This document shows positions 1-11,144 of a DNA stretch of 62,079 nt, one piece after another. A program made the position numbers and the translations under genes. Position 1 is the stretch's first letter. Each line of letters starts with the position of its first letter. The notes under the pieces are model-generated. The model worked only from the letters and a program-made list of their open reading frames with translations. It searched no databases and was not told the origin of the DNA. The DNA is taken from NCBI GenBank assembly GCA_019633425.1, contig WSUB01000213.1, positions 1 through 62,079 of the forward strand. The letters are read 5' to 3'. The DNA comes from Tulasnella sp. 424 (lineage: Eukaryota > Basidiomycota > Agaricomycetes > Cantharellales > Tulasnellaceae).

Positions 1-550
1 GCCTGTATTTCTATGAGACAGCCTTCCCTCAAGGTAGCGGGCACTGCCGGGCTTGCACGGCCCTGTTAGCTTTATATGCTGGCGGCGCTCAAAAGCAAAA
101 CGTTCGCTGCTGTTTATTTGTCTAGGTGTTAGTGACGTCATGGTCCGTTTCAATGCACCCCTTCCCCCGCAATCCCCGACAAGTTCCTTTTCCCTTACGG
201 GCTGCCAAGCCGGTTCCGAGCGGAAGCCAACAAATTCAAGGCAAAAAGGATTCTCCTTCCAGAAACCTCCCGTTCCAGTTCATTCGCTGTTCCTTTCGAA
301 CGACCTCGAGTGCTGCACCACGATCCGAATCTCTCAGCTTTCAGCCGCCGTGCAACTTGGGCGGGTCGTGCGCGGAAGAGTTCAATTTCGCGGTCCAACT
401 TCGCGTGTTCACCTCACCCGCACAGTCCTTGTATATAGATTTTTTAAGGGCGGATAATACTAATAAAGTCGTAAATAACCCACCTTAAGGCCTTGCAGAT
501 GTGTATCTCTGACATGCAGCTCGCGGGGTGTCTTGGGCAACCGCTTCCGA
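1..550. other. No recognisable gene
   Basis: The short overlapping reading frames on both strands here have no recognisable domain, no shared codon pattern and no convincing splice structure. I see nothing I can name. The segment from about 540 on starts a repeat that recurs near 34.9 kb. Confidence 0.4.
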
Positions 551-1040
551 TCGGAAGACATGCTGACTAAGTAATTTGGTGATGGAGAGAAACAGGGTTC
601 AAGGATCGGGTCCCTTCACCTCGGTCACCAGCCGAAGCCTGTTGTTGCTGAGACGGACCTTGGCAATGATGGAGATGTCGGGGACATCAACGACGGGGAC
701 GGGAGGCGTGTAATAAAAGTTTTTATTTTTGACATAGGAACAAAATCGCCCAGGTCTCCCGTCTCCACCGTCGATGTCCCCGACGACGACACTCCACCGG
801 TACCCAAGGCTTCCATCGTCGAGCTTGAGACGATTCCGAATTTGGAACACGATCCTCCCATTCCTCTGCCGGAAGGCCCCCGGACTTTTGGATGAGAGAA
901 CTGGGTACGTTTCCACGGGTTCGGGACGGGCTCAAATCCTTGGTCATTTCTCCTAACGTCCCCCATATCATTGAGCTCACGTAGTGCGAGGCCCCTATAC
1001 CAAACGCATCCCATTTCACTTTAGAAGTTGGATAGCTAAC
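551..1040 (-). repeat. Dispersed repeat segment, possibly a relic of a small gene
   Basis: Two parts recur elsewhere in the window. Positions about 551-720 resemble 34905-35140 (shared 'ggaagacatgctgacta', then 'gttcaaggatcg' and a matching 3' part). Positions about 820-1035 resemble 7225-7430 (shared 'gacgattccgaatt', then 'ggaa', 'gagaactgggt' and 'caaatcct'). Minus-strand frames of about 105-129 codons cross it, but neither the reading frame nor a domain is conserved between copies, so I do not call a protein. It may be the remains of a duplicated small gene or of an unclassified repeat unit carried along with the F-box duplications. Confidence 0.4.
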
Positions 1041-1324
1041 CAATGTACTTTACATAGCACTTACTAGCATATTCCAGCCAGAAATCGATCGGGGAGTTGA
1101 GCAAAATGCATGTGAGAAATGAGAGTGAAATATAGTACAAGGCACCATTGAGTGGAAAGAGACGTAGATGCAGATAAGAAAGAAGGGATGATAGGAAGTT
1201 GGAAGAGGGTTAGTGAAGGGAGAACAGAAAGAGTGGAAAAACAAATAAGTATAACCATTACCAAGAACAAGATATGGCCAAGAAAGGAGTTATGTTCCAG
1301 TCAGAAACAGACGGACCCACAGAT

Positions 1325-2975
1325 TTATAACCCTCTACTTTTCGCCCACTCTCTCTGAATGGTTTCATCGGCGTATATACCCTTTGCGTGACGGTCGATA
1401 ACTTCAAAATCGACCAGGTGCTTCAACCGTGCCAAGTCAACTACCCGTCCTGGAAGGCTCGAGCTCCCGAACTGCACAATGATCCGAGCCAGTGGATCCA
1501 ATGCCTCCGCTTCCCTCCGTTGCTCTGCGATCCGCACGAGACCTCTGAGCGTCCACCCCTTGCACCTGATCAGGACCAAACAACGCAAGCGCGCGCATAC
1601 TCTCCCGATGCAATTCAGGTACCGCCCATCACCATCTTCAAAGTCCACCTCTTCAAAGGTCAGGGTCTTGAGCTCGGGCAAACCTGCCAACGCGCCTTCC
1701 AAGTGATCCAAGTTTGCTCCGTTGACCTGAGGGTCCTCTCTGAATGCAAGCTCTATACCTCCCAGTCGCAAGCTGACCAGTCGGGGGAAAGGCTGGTTCT
1801 GGGACATGTGCGGCAGACAGAATATGGCTAGTGCTGGTTCCATCCGCGTCTGATCCAACAGGTATCGCAAATTAGGTAGTACGAGTGACGATGCGATTTT
1901 GTTCCTTTCGTTTTGACGCGCATAGAGCGAGAGTTCGGTTAGGGAGTGATGCGTCAACGGAGGTACAGGAGACGGTTTTATGTCCCCTGTGTGGCTAACA
2001 GCACAAGGCCAGTTAACACATGAATCATGGACGATGCGAAGAATATTGAGATCCGGAAATGATGAAAGAAAATGATGGAATTGCGCCAATGTCGCTCCTG
2101 GGGAAGGGACGGAAATGTGTAGGATTTGCCAGACTTGAAAGATTTTGAACTGTCGTCCGAAATAATGGAAAGAGTTACCCTCGAGAACGATATGCCGCAA
2201 CTTTGGCGGCGCCTCGCCTTTTGAAAACGGCTTGAACTGCCAGCTTGGATCTTCCCAGTGGGAGTTGTACCCCTCGCCCTTCCCGGCCACCACCTTCACC
2301 GTCTCCAGCATCTCCAACCTCTTCAAACCATCATCCCGGCCGATCCAGTCGAATATCAAACGAACGGTCTGTGCAGGCAGCCTCTCCGTGGTTATAGACC
2401 TCCACCGCCGGATGTGAGGTCCCGTCAACTGCAGGATCGCTTCCGCGTGGATGGCGCGGGTCCCTTGTTCGAACGGCTCAGGTCCGAGGATTATGTCCAG
2501 CGGATGGTCTCTCGACCTTTCCAGCCAAGCTTGATATTTCTCAATCGCGGGTGAACGCCCGCGGAACTCCAAGATCGCCCAAAACGTCGGCGTAGCGAGG
2601 GCGCATCGCCTCCACGTTCGACAGACGTGCGATGCGATAGTAGGGAAGCGATGTCGAGGTCGCCCATTTCCTATGCCTTCCTCTTGGTCCTCCCAGCACA
2701 GAGTGAAGATGATGAAGAGAATGTCGTAAGGGAGCTTGTCGCCAGCATGATGTCGTCGACCTCGCAACCCCGGTTGAGAGCACCGTTCTAAGAAATCTAA
2801 GACGCCCCTGGAGGACCGGTTCAGCCAGACAGGGAGGCGCAACGCAGAGGTCTTGGCCGTGGAATGCCCCCTAAAGGAAAAGAAAAAGATCGGGATTTTT
2901 AGCGTTCCAAAATTTCAGTAAGAGCGCGCAGCTAGTGTACCTGATTTTCAACGAGGGACTCTGAACGATTTGCAT
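1325..2975 (-). CDS. F-box/LRR-like protein, array copy 1 (subfamily A)
   Basis: Two-exon gene, complement(join(1325..2870,2941..2975)), predicted 526 aa. Exon 1 is only 35 nt (ATG at 2975, peptide begins MQIVQSPSLK). A 70-nt intron runs from 'gtacac' to a pyrimidine-rich 'tttcctttag', and the join is in frame (…LKIRGHSTAKTSA…). An F-box-like motif (LPYDILFIIFTLCW, then FPTIASHVCRTWRR and TPTFW) lies near residues 58-105. The rest is a leucine-rich, LRR-like region with repeated 'LPNLRYL' and 'LPELKTL' segments. F-box proteins normally bind Skp1 and give SCF ubiquitin ligases their target specificity, with the LRR-like part choosing the target. The substrate is unknown. The start is supported because the same mini-exon and intron recur in copies 2-4. 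Confidence 0.85.
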
Positions 2976-3269
2976 AATTGTGAGCCGCCTGTTCTTTGGC
3001 CCTTTTTGGAGCGTTTTACTGGCGATTCTACGTAGTAGGAGAGGGTTTCGTATGGTGTTTCGCGTTTCGTGGCATGAATTTCTCACCCTTTAGCCCCTTG
3101 TTTTGATGCTCTGTAAGTTTCTATTTGTTGATGATGTTAATTGTTTCTTATATAATTTGACCGGTATTTTTCCTATATCTCACGGCTCGTTTTACCCCCG
3201 TTGCCTTCCCTGCCGGTCGTCGTTGGTTGACGGCTTAAGACCATCACGACAGAGGCTTCTTTATTAAAG

Positions 3270-4121
3270 TTGCCTCGCGATCAGCTACTAGTCCGCGCTC
3301 GCTGCGTTCCCTTTGAACAAATAGATTCTTGGAATGTTTCTGTGAGGCTTCTTGTTGCGAAGCGTGATAAAGACATCGTTTCCTCTGCTGCCGTTGACTA
3401 CTTTCAGTCATTGAGGTTCTTTTTGTGGTGGGTCTCTGCCTCCCGAGGCGAAGACCGTCTTCGTACTTATTTTGGGAGCTTAATCGACATCCTTTTGGTT
3501 GATGAGGTTGTAGCTGAGCTAGACCGCGAGCAGAAGGAAGAGGAACACCGTCGTAAACTCAGGGAGCTTCGCTGCGCACTCGCCGAGCTGCAGAGTGCTG
3601 ATGCTCGCGAAGCCCGCCTTGATGCCCGCCGTGTGTCCCGGAAAGAGTTTCGTAAAGCTTCAACTGCTGCTGCCGTTCAATTTGATTTCGACTATGCTGC
3701 CTCTTGGCCACAAATTTCCCCTAAGGACTGCATAAAGGCCTGTTGCAAGGAGTATGCCGCTGCGACGAACTATAAACCTCCTCAGGTTTTTTGCTGCTGC
3801 TCTCGTGCGCGACTCTATGTAAAGATATCTAAGCATATTATTGACCTTCGGTCTCCGAAAATCTCCCTTTTGGAGACATTGAAGGTGCCGTCCGGGGACC
3901 TTCGCGCTTGTTTTGATTTCCCATCGTTTCCCCTACTCAGTGGATACATGCTCGACATTTTGGGATGCGCGTCCCGTTCAGGAAATATCGTTTTGTTTTT
4001 CTGTGACGGCTGCTGGAGCTCTTTCAGTTGTTGCAAGATGCCCCGTTTTGCCCTTGCAAATAATCAGTTCGGTGGCCGGCTTGTCTGGTGCGACAAGAAC
4101 ACACCGCGCACTGCAAGGTAG
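3270..4121 (+). pseudogene. Helitron-type DUF6570-like fragment
   Basis: An open frame of about 283 codons with no good ATG at its 5' end. It contains a charged coiled-coil-like stretch (LDREQKEEEHRRKLRELR) followed by a cysteine-rich segment: CIKACCKEY, then the order FPLLSGYMLD … FFCDGCW … KMPRFALANNQFGG. That order resembles the region upstream of the helicase in fungal Helitron proteins (DUF6570-like, where 'P..(A/S)LAN' follows a CxxC). The frame stops right after 'GGRLVW', where full-length relatives continue, and no Rep or PIF1 helicase follows. It is directly followed by an F-box relic. I read it as a truncated transposon or captured gene fragment. The family assignment is from memory of motif style. 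Confidence 0.5.
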
Positions 4122-4129
4122 ATTACATC

Positions 4130-4545
4130 AACAAAACAGACCACTCGCTTCAACGCCTCCAATTCAACCTTCCCTCCCGGAAGAGCCACTCAGCTCTGCA
4201 CAACGATCCGAAACAACGAATTCAGTTAGAGCGTGATGCGCGAACGGTGGTATAGCCTGAGATGGATGCATGTACACTGCAGAGTTGGTTTCAAAAGGCA
4301 GTTGAATGCATCGACGATTAAATTATTATATGAAGAACTTTGAGCTCCGGAAATGATGAAATTGCGTGAGTCCCGCCCTTGGGTCGTCGCAGACGAATTG
4401 GTGTATGCTTGGCCAGACTTGAAATATTTTAACCCACCCCGCGAAATAGTGAGCGGAAACGCCTTCAATATCGATATGCCGTAGTATGGGAGACATCGAG
4501 TCCTTTGAAAATGACTTGAAGCTCAGCTGTGTACGTCTACGATGC
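4130..4545 (-). pseudogene. Decayed F-box gene relic (C-terminal part)
   Basis: Short blocks match the 3' halves of the F-box genes. 'cactcgcttcaacgcctcc' and 'gctctgcacaacgatccgaa' correspond to the region before their stop codons, and 'gttagagcgtgatgcg' and 'tgagctccggaaatgatgaa' correspond to their LRR region. The blocks are in the same order as in intact copies but are separated by deletions. A short minus frame still reads a relic of 'YFGRQFKIFQAWQ' as YFKSGQAYTN-like sequence. No usable reading frame remains. The Helitron-like fragment abuts it, so insertion or capture may have helped destroy it. Confidence 0.6.
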
Positions 4546-4649
4546 TGCGAAACGGGCAGTCCTAGTGGTTCATCAGTTCAATAGCTAACTACATCGACCC
4601 ATGTACTTTACATACTATGTTCCAGTCAGAAACAAATCGGCTCGCAGAT

Positions 4650-6525
4650 TTAGAACTCCATACTATTCATCCACTCTCTCTGGATGGCTTCGTTGCGGCG
4701 TTCAAAAGTTGCTTGAAGGTTGGGAAATTCAACATCGACCAGGCCCTTCAACCGTGCCAAATCAACTGACCGGCCTATAAGCCTCGAGGAGAGCACAACG
4801 ATCCGAACCAGTGGATCCAGTTCCTCTGCTCCCCTCCGCTGCTCTGCGATCCACACGAGACCTCCGAGCGTGCAACCCTGGCATCCGGCCATGATCAAAC
4901 AGCGCAACCGCGGGCATACTCTCCCGATGCAATACAGGAACTGCCCACCACCTCCCCCAAAGTCCACGTGATCAAACGTCAGGGTCTTGAGCTCGGGCAA
5001 GCCTGCCAACGCTCCTTCCAAGTGAGCCAAGTGCGCTGCATTGGTGTGAGATTCCTCTTGGGATGAAGACTCCATCGCTTCCAGTCTCAAGCTGACGAGT
5101 CGTGGGAAAGGATGGTTCTGGGACATGTGTGGGAGACAGAATATGGCTAGCGCTGGTTCCATCCGCGTCTGATCCGATAGGTATCGCAAATTAGGTAGTA
5201 TGACTGACGATGTGATGTTGGTCCTTCTCCCTTGGTCCACATAGAGCGAGAGTTCGGTTAGGGAGTGATGCGTCAACGGAGGGTCAGGGGACGGTTCTCT
5301 GTCCCGTATAAAGGCCCTGCTAAAATTGACGATGTGAAGAACATTGAGATCCGGAAATGATGAAAGAAAGTGATGGAATTGCGCAAATGTCGCTTCTCGA
5401 TCGGGGATGGAAAGATGTAGGATTTGCCAGGCTTGGAAGATTTTGAACTGTGTTCCGAAATACTGAAACGAATCACCTTCTAGAATGATATGCCGCAACT
5501 TGGGCGGCGCCTCGCCCCTTAAAAACGGCTTGAACTGCCAACTTGTACGGTCCCCATAGGGCTCTGTATTGGCAGAATGAAATGAGAGGGGACCGGGGCG
5601 ATAATGAGGATCGTTATACGTTCGTTATTGTTATCGTAGAGCTAGTACGGTTGCTACTTATAGTATGTAAGAATAAAGGAAATACATGATAGTGTGGGTT
5701 ACACAGTAACTGTAACATATGGAAACTGTACGCTACGGTTGTCTAGAGACATTAACAAAAGGTAGCGCTATGGTTACTGAAACCGAATCCGCCAACACTC
5801 TGCCCACCCGTCCTCCGGGGCCACCACCTTCACCGTCTCCAGCATCTCCAACCTCTTCAAACCCTCGTCTTGGCCTATCCAGTCGAATATCAAACGGACG
5901 GCCTGTGAAGGCAACCTCTCCGTGGTTATAGACCTCCACCGCCGGATGTGAGGTCCCGTCAATCGCAAGATCGCTTCCACGTGCATTATGCGGACCCCTA
6001 GTTTGAACGGCTCAGGTCCGAGTATTATGTCCAGCGGACAGTCTCTCGACCTTTCCAGCCAGGTTTGATGTTTCTCAAACGCGGGTAGACGCTTACGGAA
6101 CTCCAAGACTGTCCAAAACGTTGGCGTAGCCAAGGCGCAATGCCTCCACGTCTGACAGACGTGCGATGCGATAGTAGGGAAGTGAGGTCGAGGTCGCTTA
6201 TTTCCTACGCCTTCCTCTTGGTCCTCCCAGCACAGAGTGAAGATGATGAAGAGAATGTCGTAAGGGAGCTTATCGCCAACATAATCTCGTTGACCTCGCA
6301 ACCCCAGCTTTTGAGAACACCGTTTCAATAGACCCAAGACGTGCCTCGAGGACCGCTTGAGCCAGACGAGGAGGCGCAATGCAGAGGTCTTAACCCTAGA
6401 GCGCCCCCCAAGCCACCTAAAGGAAGAAGAAAATAAAGGTCGGAATTTACAACAGTCGAAGATTTCAGTAGGAGCGGTTAGTTAGGGTACCTGCTTTTCA
6501 ACGAGGCACCCTGAATGGTTTGCAT
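4650..6525 (-). pseudogene. F-box/LRR-like array copy 2, interrupted
   Basis: All landmarks of subfamily A are present: mini-exon 1 (6491..6525, ATG at 6525), an intron (6417..6490) and exon 2 joining in frame (…KSRWLGGRSRVKTSA…). The F-box motif lies at about 6150-6320 and the LRR-like part runs to the stop at 4650. Between about 5559 and 5805 there is extra DNA absent from copies 1, 3 and 4. The upstream frame enters it, reads a foreign tail and stops near 5774. The downstream frame is open from inside the insertion. The protein is therefore split into about 200 and 280+ residues. Unless the insert is spliced out, which I cannot show, this is a pseudogene. Confidence 0.75.
5559..5805. mobile_element. 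Small insertion with imperfect terminal inverted repeats
   Basis: About 247 bp with no counterpart at the same position in F-box copies 1, 3 and 4. The left end reads GGGCTCTGTATTGGC and the right end reads GCCAACACTCTGCCC. The reverse complement of the right end (GGGCAGAGTGTTGGC) pairs with the left end at both extremities and at TTGGC. The interior is AT-rich and non-coding. No clear target-site duplication is visible because the F-box flanks have also diverged. A MITE-like element is the simplest reading. Confidence 0.5.
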
Positions 6526-6529
6526 AATT

Positions 6530-7507
6530 GTGGGTCGTCTGTTCTTTGGGCCTATTCACTGGTGGTGGTTCGATCGCACCACACTGAACAGAGAACAAAC
6601 TAAGACAAGCAGGCACCCAAACCGCATGTATGTTTCGCTCCGATAGCGGTAGGAACCAGTATATTCTCAAGGCGACTCACATGCGATATCTTCTTAGTCA
6701 GCAGTATTGCTCATATGGTTCAAGCTGCCGCAAGCCGGGAGGTCGACGTGGAGTCTGGTGCTTCCGTCGCCATCTCTCCTCGCGTTTGATACGTGCCTTT
6801 ACCATGACCGAACAAAAGGACCGAGGCCCATATAGCCAGGAATACCAAAGAATACCGCATACCGATGAAGAACTAGTGGCCAAGGACAGGTGACAATACT
6901 AGGTTAATTGACAAGTCAGCACACTTGGCAATCTTGACCATTTGGTTCAAGCCTTCCATTCCTTCCGTTTCTTGTCTTGGGAAACACCCTAGTTCTGCAC
7001 CACGACCGGAGCCATCCAATCCAATCCTTCCGATTAATTGCCGCATCGCCATTCAGTGATTGACGGCGGACCCTCTCGAGCCTGCGCTCCCGTGCATCCT
7101 GTCAAATAAACCAGCGAAGCAGCCGAGGGACGTTCTGTTCTTAGTTTGGACATCGCTGATCTCCATCTGTGACAAAGGAAGTACTAGTGTTCCAGCCATG
7201 AACACGGTGCGGAGAGAAATCGTCTCTTGGACGATTCCGAATTCGGAACCCAAATCCTCGCATCTCTCCACTGGAAGGAGCCCGGGTTTCAAGCGAGAAA
7301 ACTGGGTCCGTTTCCCCAGATTCAGACATGTTCAAATCCTCTGTTATCTCTGTCGCGTCCCATCTCATGTTGTCCAGATGAACAGGACTGGACGAGGCCT
7401 TACCAAACGCTTCCTACCTCACTTCAAATTTTTTAAAACTCAGTAGCTAGTTAGATCCATGGGTTTTACATACTATAGTCCAGTTAGAAACAGATCTACT
7501 CGCAAGT
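6530..7507. other. Intergenic region between F-box copies 2 and 3; duplicated pieces only
   Basis: Positions 6590-6750 resemble 9235-9410 (shared 'aacaaactaagacaagcaggca' in part, 'ctccgatagcgg', 'ctcaaggcgactcacatgcg'), so the spacer was duplicated together with the genes. Positions about 7225-7430 resemble 820-1035. Short frames in between show no domain and no conservation. I see no convincing gene. Confidence 0.5.
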
Positions 7508-9160
7508 TTACAACCCGATGCTCTTCACCCACTCTCTCTGGATGGCTTCGTTGGCGTATGTACCGCCTGTTTTAGAATCGATAACTTCAAAATCGACCAG
7601 GCGCTTCAACCGTGCTAATTCATCTCCCCCTCCTTGAAGCCTCCAGAGCTGCACAACGATCCGAACCAGTGAATCCAATTCCTCTGCTCCCCTCCGCTGC
7701 TCTGCAATCCTCACGAGACCGCTGAGCGTGTACCCCCTGCACATGACCAGGATCAAACAACGCAACCGCGGACATACTCTCCCGATGCAATCCAGGTACT
7801 GCCCATCACCTCCCCCAAAGTCCACGTTATCAAACGTCAGGGTCTTGAGCCCGGGCAAGCCTGCCAACGCTCCTTCCAAGTGAGCCAAGTGCGCCGCGTT
7901 GGCGTGAGAGTCCTCCTCGGATACAGACCGCATCCCTCCCAGTCGCAAGCTGACGAGTCGAGGGAAAGGATGGTTCTGGGACAGGTGGGGGAGACAAAAT
8001 ATGGCTAGCCCCGGTTCCATCCGCGTCTGATCTAATAGGTATCGCAGGTTAGGTAGTATGAGTGACGATACTGTTTTGTCTCTTTGGCTGTGGAACACAT
8101 AGAGCGAGAGTTCCGTTAGGGAGTGATGCGTCAACGGAGGGACCGGAGACGTTTCTATGTCCCTGATATAGCTGTCATCACAAGGCCAGCGAACATACGA
8201 GTAATGGGCGATGCGAAGAACATTGAGATTTGGAAATGATGAAAGGAACTGATGGAACAGCGCAGATGGTGAACCTTGGAAGCGCATGGAAAGGTGTAGG
8301 ATTTGCCATGCTTGGAAGATTTTGAACTCTCCTCCAAAATACTCAAACGATTCACTTTCGAGAATGACATGTCGCAACTTGGGTGGCGCCTCGCCCTCTG
8401 AAAACGGCTTGAACTCCCAACTTGGATCGCCCCGGTAGGACTTGGACCCCACGCCCTCCTGGGCCACCACTTTCACCGTCTCGAGCATCTCCAATCTCTT
8501 CAAACCATTATCTCGGCCGATCCAGTCGAATATCACACGGACGACTGTTTCTGGCAATCCCTCCGCGCTTATTGACCTCCACCGCCTGATGTGAGGTCCC
8601 GTCAACTGCAAAATTGTTTCCGCATGCGTGGCGCGGGCCTCCCCTTTGAACGGCTCAGGTCCTAGGAGTATGTCCAGTGGATGATCTTTCGACCGTTCCA
8701 GCCAAGTTTGATATTTCTCAAACGCTGGGAGACGCTGGCAGAACTCTAAGACCGCCCAAAACGTCGGCGTCTCCAGGGCGCATCGCCTCCACGTTCGACA
8801 GACGTGTGATGCAGTGGTAGGAAAGTGAGGTCGCTTACTTCCTAAGCCTTCTTCTTGGTCCTCCCAACACAGAGTGAAGATTATGAAGAGAATGTCGTAA
8901 GGGAGCTTGTCGCAAGGGAGCTTGTCGCCAACATGAACTCGTCGACCTCGCAGCTCCAGCTGAGAATACCGTTCTGAGAGATCCAAGACGTCTCTCGAGG
9001 ACCGGTTGAGCCAGCCGAAGAGGCGCAACGCAGAGGTCTTAACCGTGGAATGCCCCCTAAAGGAAAGAAAAAGATCGGGAATTTTAGCGGTCGAAGATTT
9101 CAGTAAGTGCGCGCAGTTGATGTACCTGCTTTTCAACAAGGGATCCTGAATGATTGGCAT
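7508..9160 (-). CDS. F-box/LRR-like protein, array copy 3 (subfamily A)
   Basis: Complement(join(7508..9056,9126..9160)), predicted 527 aa. The 35-nt exon 1 (ATG at 9160, MPIIQDPLLKS) is followed by a 69-nt intron and the join reads …KSRGHSTVKTSALR. An unspliced frame is open further upstream, so a longer unspliced product is possible. The mini-exon model is preferred because it is shared with copies 1, 2 and 4. The F-box motif (LPYDILFIIFTLCW … HFPTTASHVCRTWRR) is preceded by a short in-frame repeat, DKLPCDKLPYD, caused by duplication of 'gggagcttgtcgcaa'. The LRR-like C-terminal region is intact. Likely role: Skp1-bound target adaptor of an SCF ubiquitin ligase; target unknown. Confidence 0.85.
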   Translation of the reverse strand: MPIIQDPLLKSRYINCAHLLKSSTAKIPDLFLSFRGHSTVKTSALRLFGWLNRSSRDVLDLSERYSQLELRGRRVHVGDKLPCDKLPYDILFIIFTLCWEDQEEGLGSKRPHFPTTASHVCRTWRRCALETPTFWAVLEFCQRLPAFEKYQTWLERSKDHPLDILLGPEPFKGEARATHAETILQLTGPHIRRWRSISAEGLPETVVRVIFDWIGRDNGLKRLEMLETVKVVAQEGVGSKSYRGDPSWEFKPFSEGEAPPKLRHVILESESFEYFGGEFKIFQAWQILHLSMRFQGSPSALFHQFLSSFPNLNVLRIAHYSYVRWPCDDSYIRDIETSPVPPLTHHSLTELSLYVFHSQRDKTVSSLILPNLRYLLDQTRMEPGLAIFCLPHLSQNHPFPRLVSLRLGGMRSVSEEDSHANAAHLAHLEGALAGLPGLKTLTFDNVDFGGGDGQYLDCIGRVCPRLRCLILVMCRGYTLSGLVRIAEQRRGAEELDSLVRIVVQLWRLQGGGDELARLKRLVDFEVIDSKTGGTYANEAIQREWVKSIGL

Positions 9161-9490
9161 AGTTGTTAGTCGTCTGTTCTTTAGGCCTTTTGAGAGCGCT
9201 TCACTGACTGTGGTTGAACCACTCACACCGAATGAGGAACAAACTAAGACAAGCAGGCACGGAGGCCGCATGCTTGGTTTTCACTCCGATAGCGGATAGG
9301 AAACCGGTATATTCTCAAGGCGACTCACATGCGATATCTACTTAGTTAGTGCTGTTGCCCCATATGGTTCGACCCGCCGCAAGCCTAGATGCCGACGTGG
9401 AATCTGAAGGTGCTTCCTGCGGGCCCGCGCTAATTAGACCAATGCACTTTATATACTATGTTCCAGTCAGAAACAAATCGACTGGTAAAT

Positions 9491-11144
9491 TTACAACTCT
9501 ATACTCTTTATCCACTCTCTCTGGATGGCTTCGTTGGCGTATATGCCGCTTGCTTCAGGGTCGATAACTTCAAAATCGACCAACCGCGTCAACTGTGCCA
9601 ATTCAACTGCCCGTACTCGAAGCCTCCAAAACTGCACAACGATCCGAACCAGTGGATCCAATTCCTCTGCTTCCCTCCGCTGCTCTGCGATCCACACGAG
9701 ACTTCTGAGCGTGTACCCCTCGCACATGATCAGCATCAGAGAACGCAACCGCGGACATACTCTCCCGAGGCAATCTAGGAACTGTCCATCACCTCCCCCA
9801 AAGTCCACGTTATCTAAAGTCAGGGTCTTGAGCTCAGGCAAACCTGCCAACACTCCTTCCAAGTGAGCTAAGTGTGCTGCGTTGGCGTGAGAGTCCTCTT
9901 CGGATAACGACCGTATACCTCCTAGTCGCAAGGTAACGAGTCGGGGGAAAGGATGGTTCTGGGACATGTGTGGGAGGCAGAATATGGCTAGCCCTGGTTC
10001 CATTCGCGACTGATCCAATAGGTATCGCAAATTAGGTAGTATGAGTGACGATGCGATTTTGTTCCTTTCGCTTTGATGCACATAGAGCGAGACTTCGGTT
10101 AGGGAGTGATGCGTCAACGGAGGGACAGGGGAGGGTTCTATGTCTTGTATATAGCTGCCTTCACAAGGCCGGCCAACGTATGAATGGTGGACGATGCGAA
10201 GGACATTGAGATTCGGAAATGATGAAAGGAAATGATGGAATTGCGCAATTGTCGCTCCAGGATCGGGGATAGAAAGGTGGAGGATTTGCCAGGCTTGGAA
10301 GATTTTGAACTGTCTTCCAAAGTACTGAAACGAATCACCTTCAAGAATGATATGTCGCAACTTGGGCGGCGCCTCGCCCTTTGAAAACGGCTTGAACTGC
10401 CAACTTGGATCGCCCCGATAGGACGAGGACCCCTCGCCCTTCCCGGCCACCACCTTTACCGTCTCCAGCATCTCCAGCCTCTTTAGACCATCATCCTTGC
10501 CGATCCAGTCGAATATCAAATCGACGACCGTTTCTGGTAACTCCTCCGCGCTTATAGACCTCCATCGCCGGATGTGCGGCCCCGTCAACCGCAAGATCGC
10601 TTTCGCGTGCATGGCGCGGGCCCCTTGTTTGAACGGCTCGGGTCCGAGTATTATGTCTAGAGGGCGGTCTCCCGACCTTTCCAGCCAAGTTTGACATTTC
10701 TCAAGCGTCGGTAGACGGAACTCTAAGATTGTCCAGAACGTCGGCGTAGCTAGGGCGCAACGCCTCCACGTTTGACAGACGTGTGATGCAATAGTAGGGA
10801 AATGATGTCGAGGTCGCCCATCTCCTGTGCTTTCTTCTTTGTCCTCCCAGCACAGAGTAAAGATTATGAAGAGAATGTCATAAGGGAGCTTGTCGCCAGC
10901 GTGATATCGTCGATCTTGCATCCCAACTTGAGAATCTCTTTGTGGGAGGTCCAAGGCGTTCCTTGCGGACCTGTTAAGCCAGACGAGGAGGCGTGAAGCA
11001 GAGGTCTTAACCCTGGAATGTGCCTTCGGCCACCTGAAGGAAAAACAAAATAAAAAGGCCGGAATTTTCAGCGGCCGAGGATTTCAGTTGGTGCGCGCAG
11101 TTACGGTACCTATTATTCAAGGAGAGAGCCCGGATGATTTGCAT
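9491..11144 (-). CDS. F-box/LRR-like protein, array copy 4 (subfamily A)
   Basis: Complement(join(9491..11033,11110..11144)), predicted 525 aa. The mini-exon begins at ATG 11144 (MQIIRALSLNN). The intron runs from 'gtaccg' to 'tttttccttcag', and exon 2 continues in frame (…NNRWPKAHSRVKTSA). The F-box motif is LPYDILFIIFTLCW, then FPTIASHVCQTWRR and TPTFW. The C-terminal half has repeated leucine-rich turns and ends in the family signature 'IQREW'. It is closest to copies 2 and 3. No lesion is seen, so this copy is probably functional. The 3' flank (9430-9490) carries the 'ttccagtcagaaacaaatcgact' block also found behind copies 1, 2 and 3. Confidence 0.85.
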
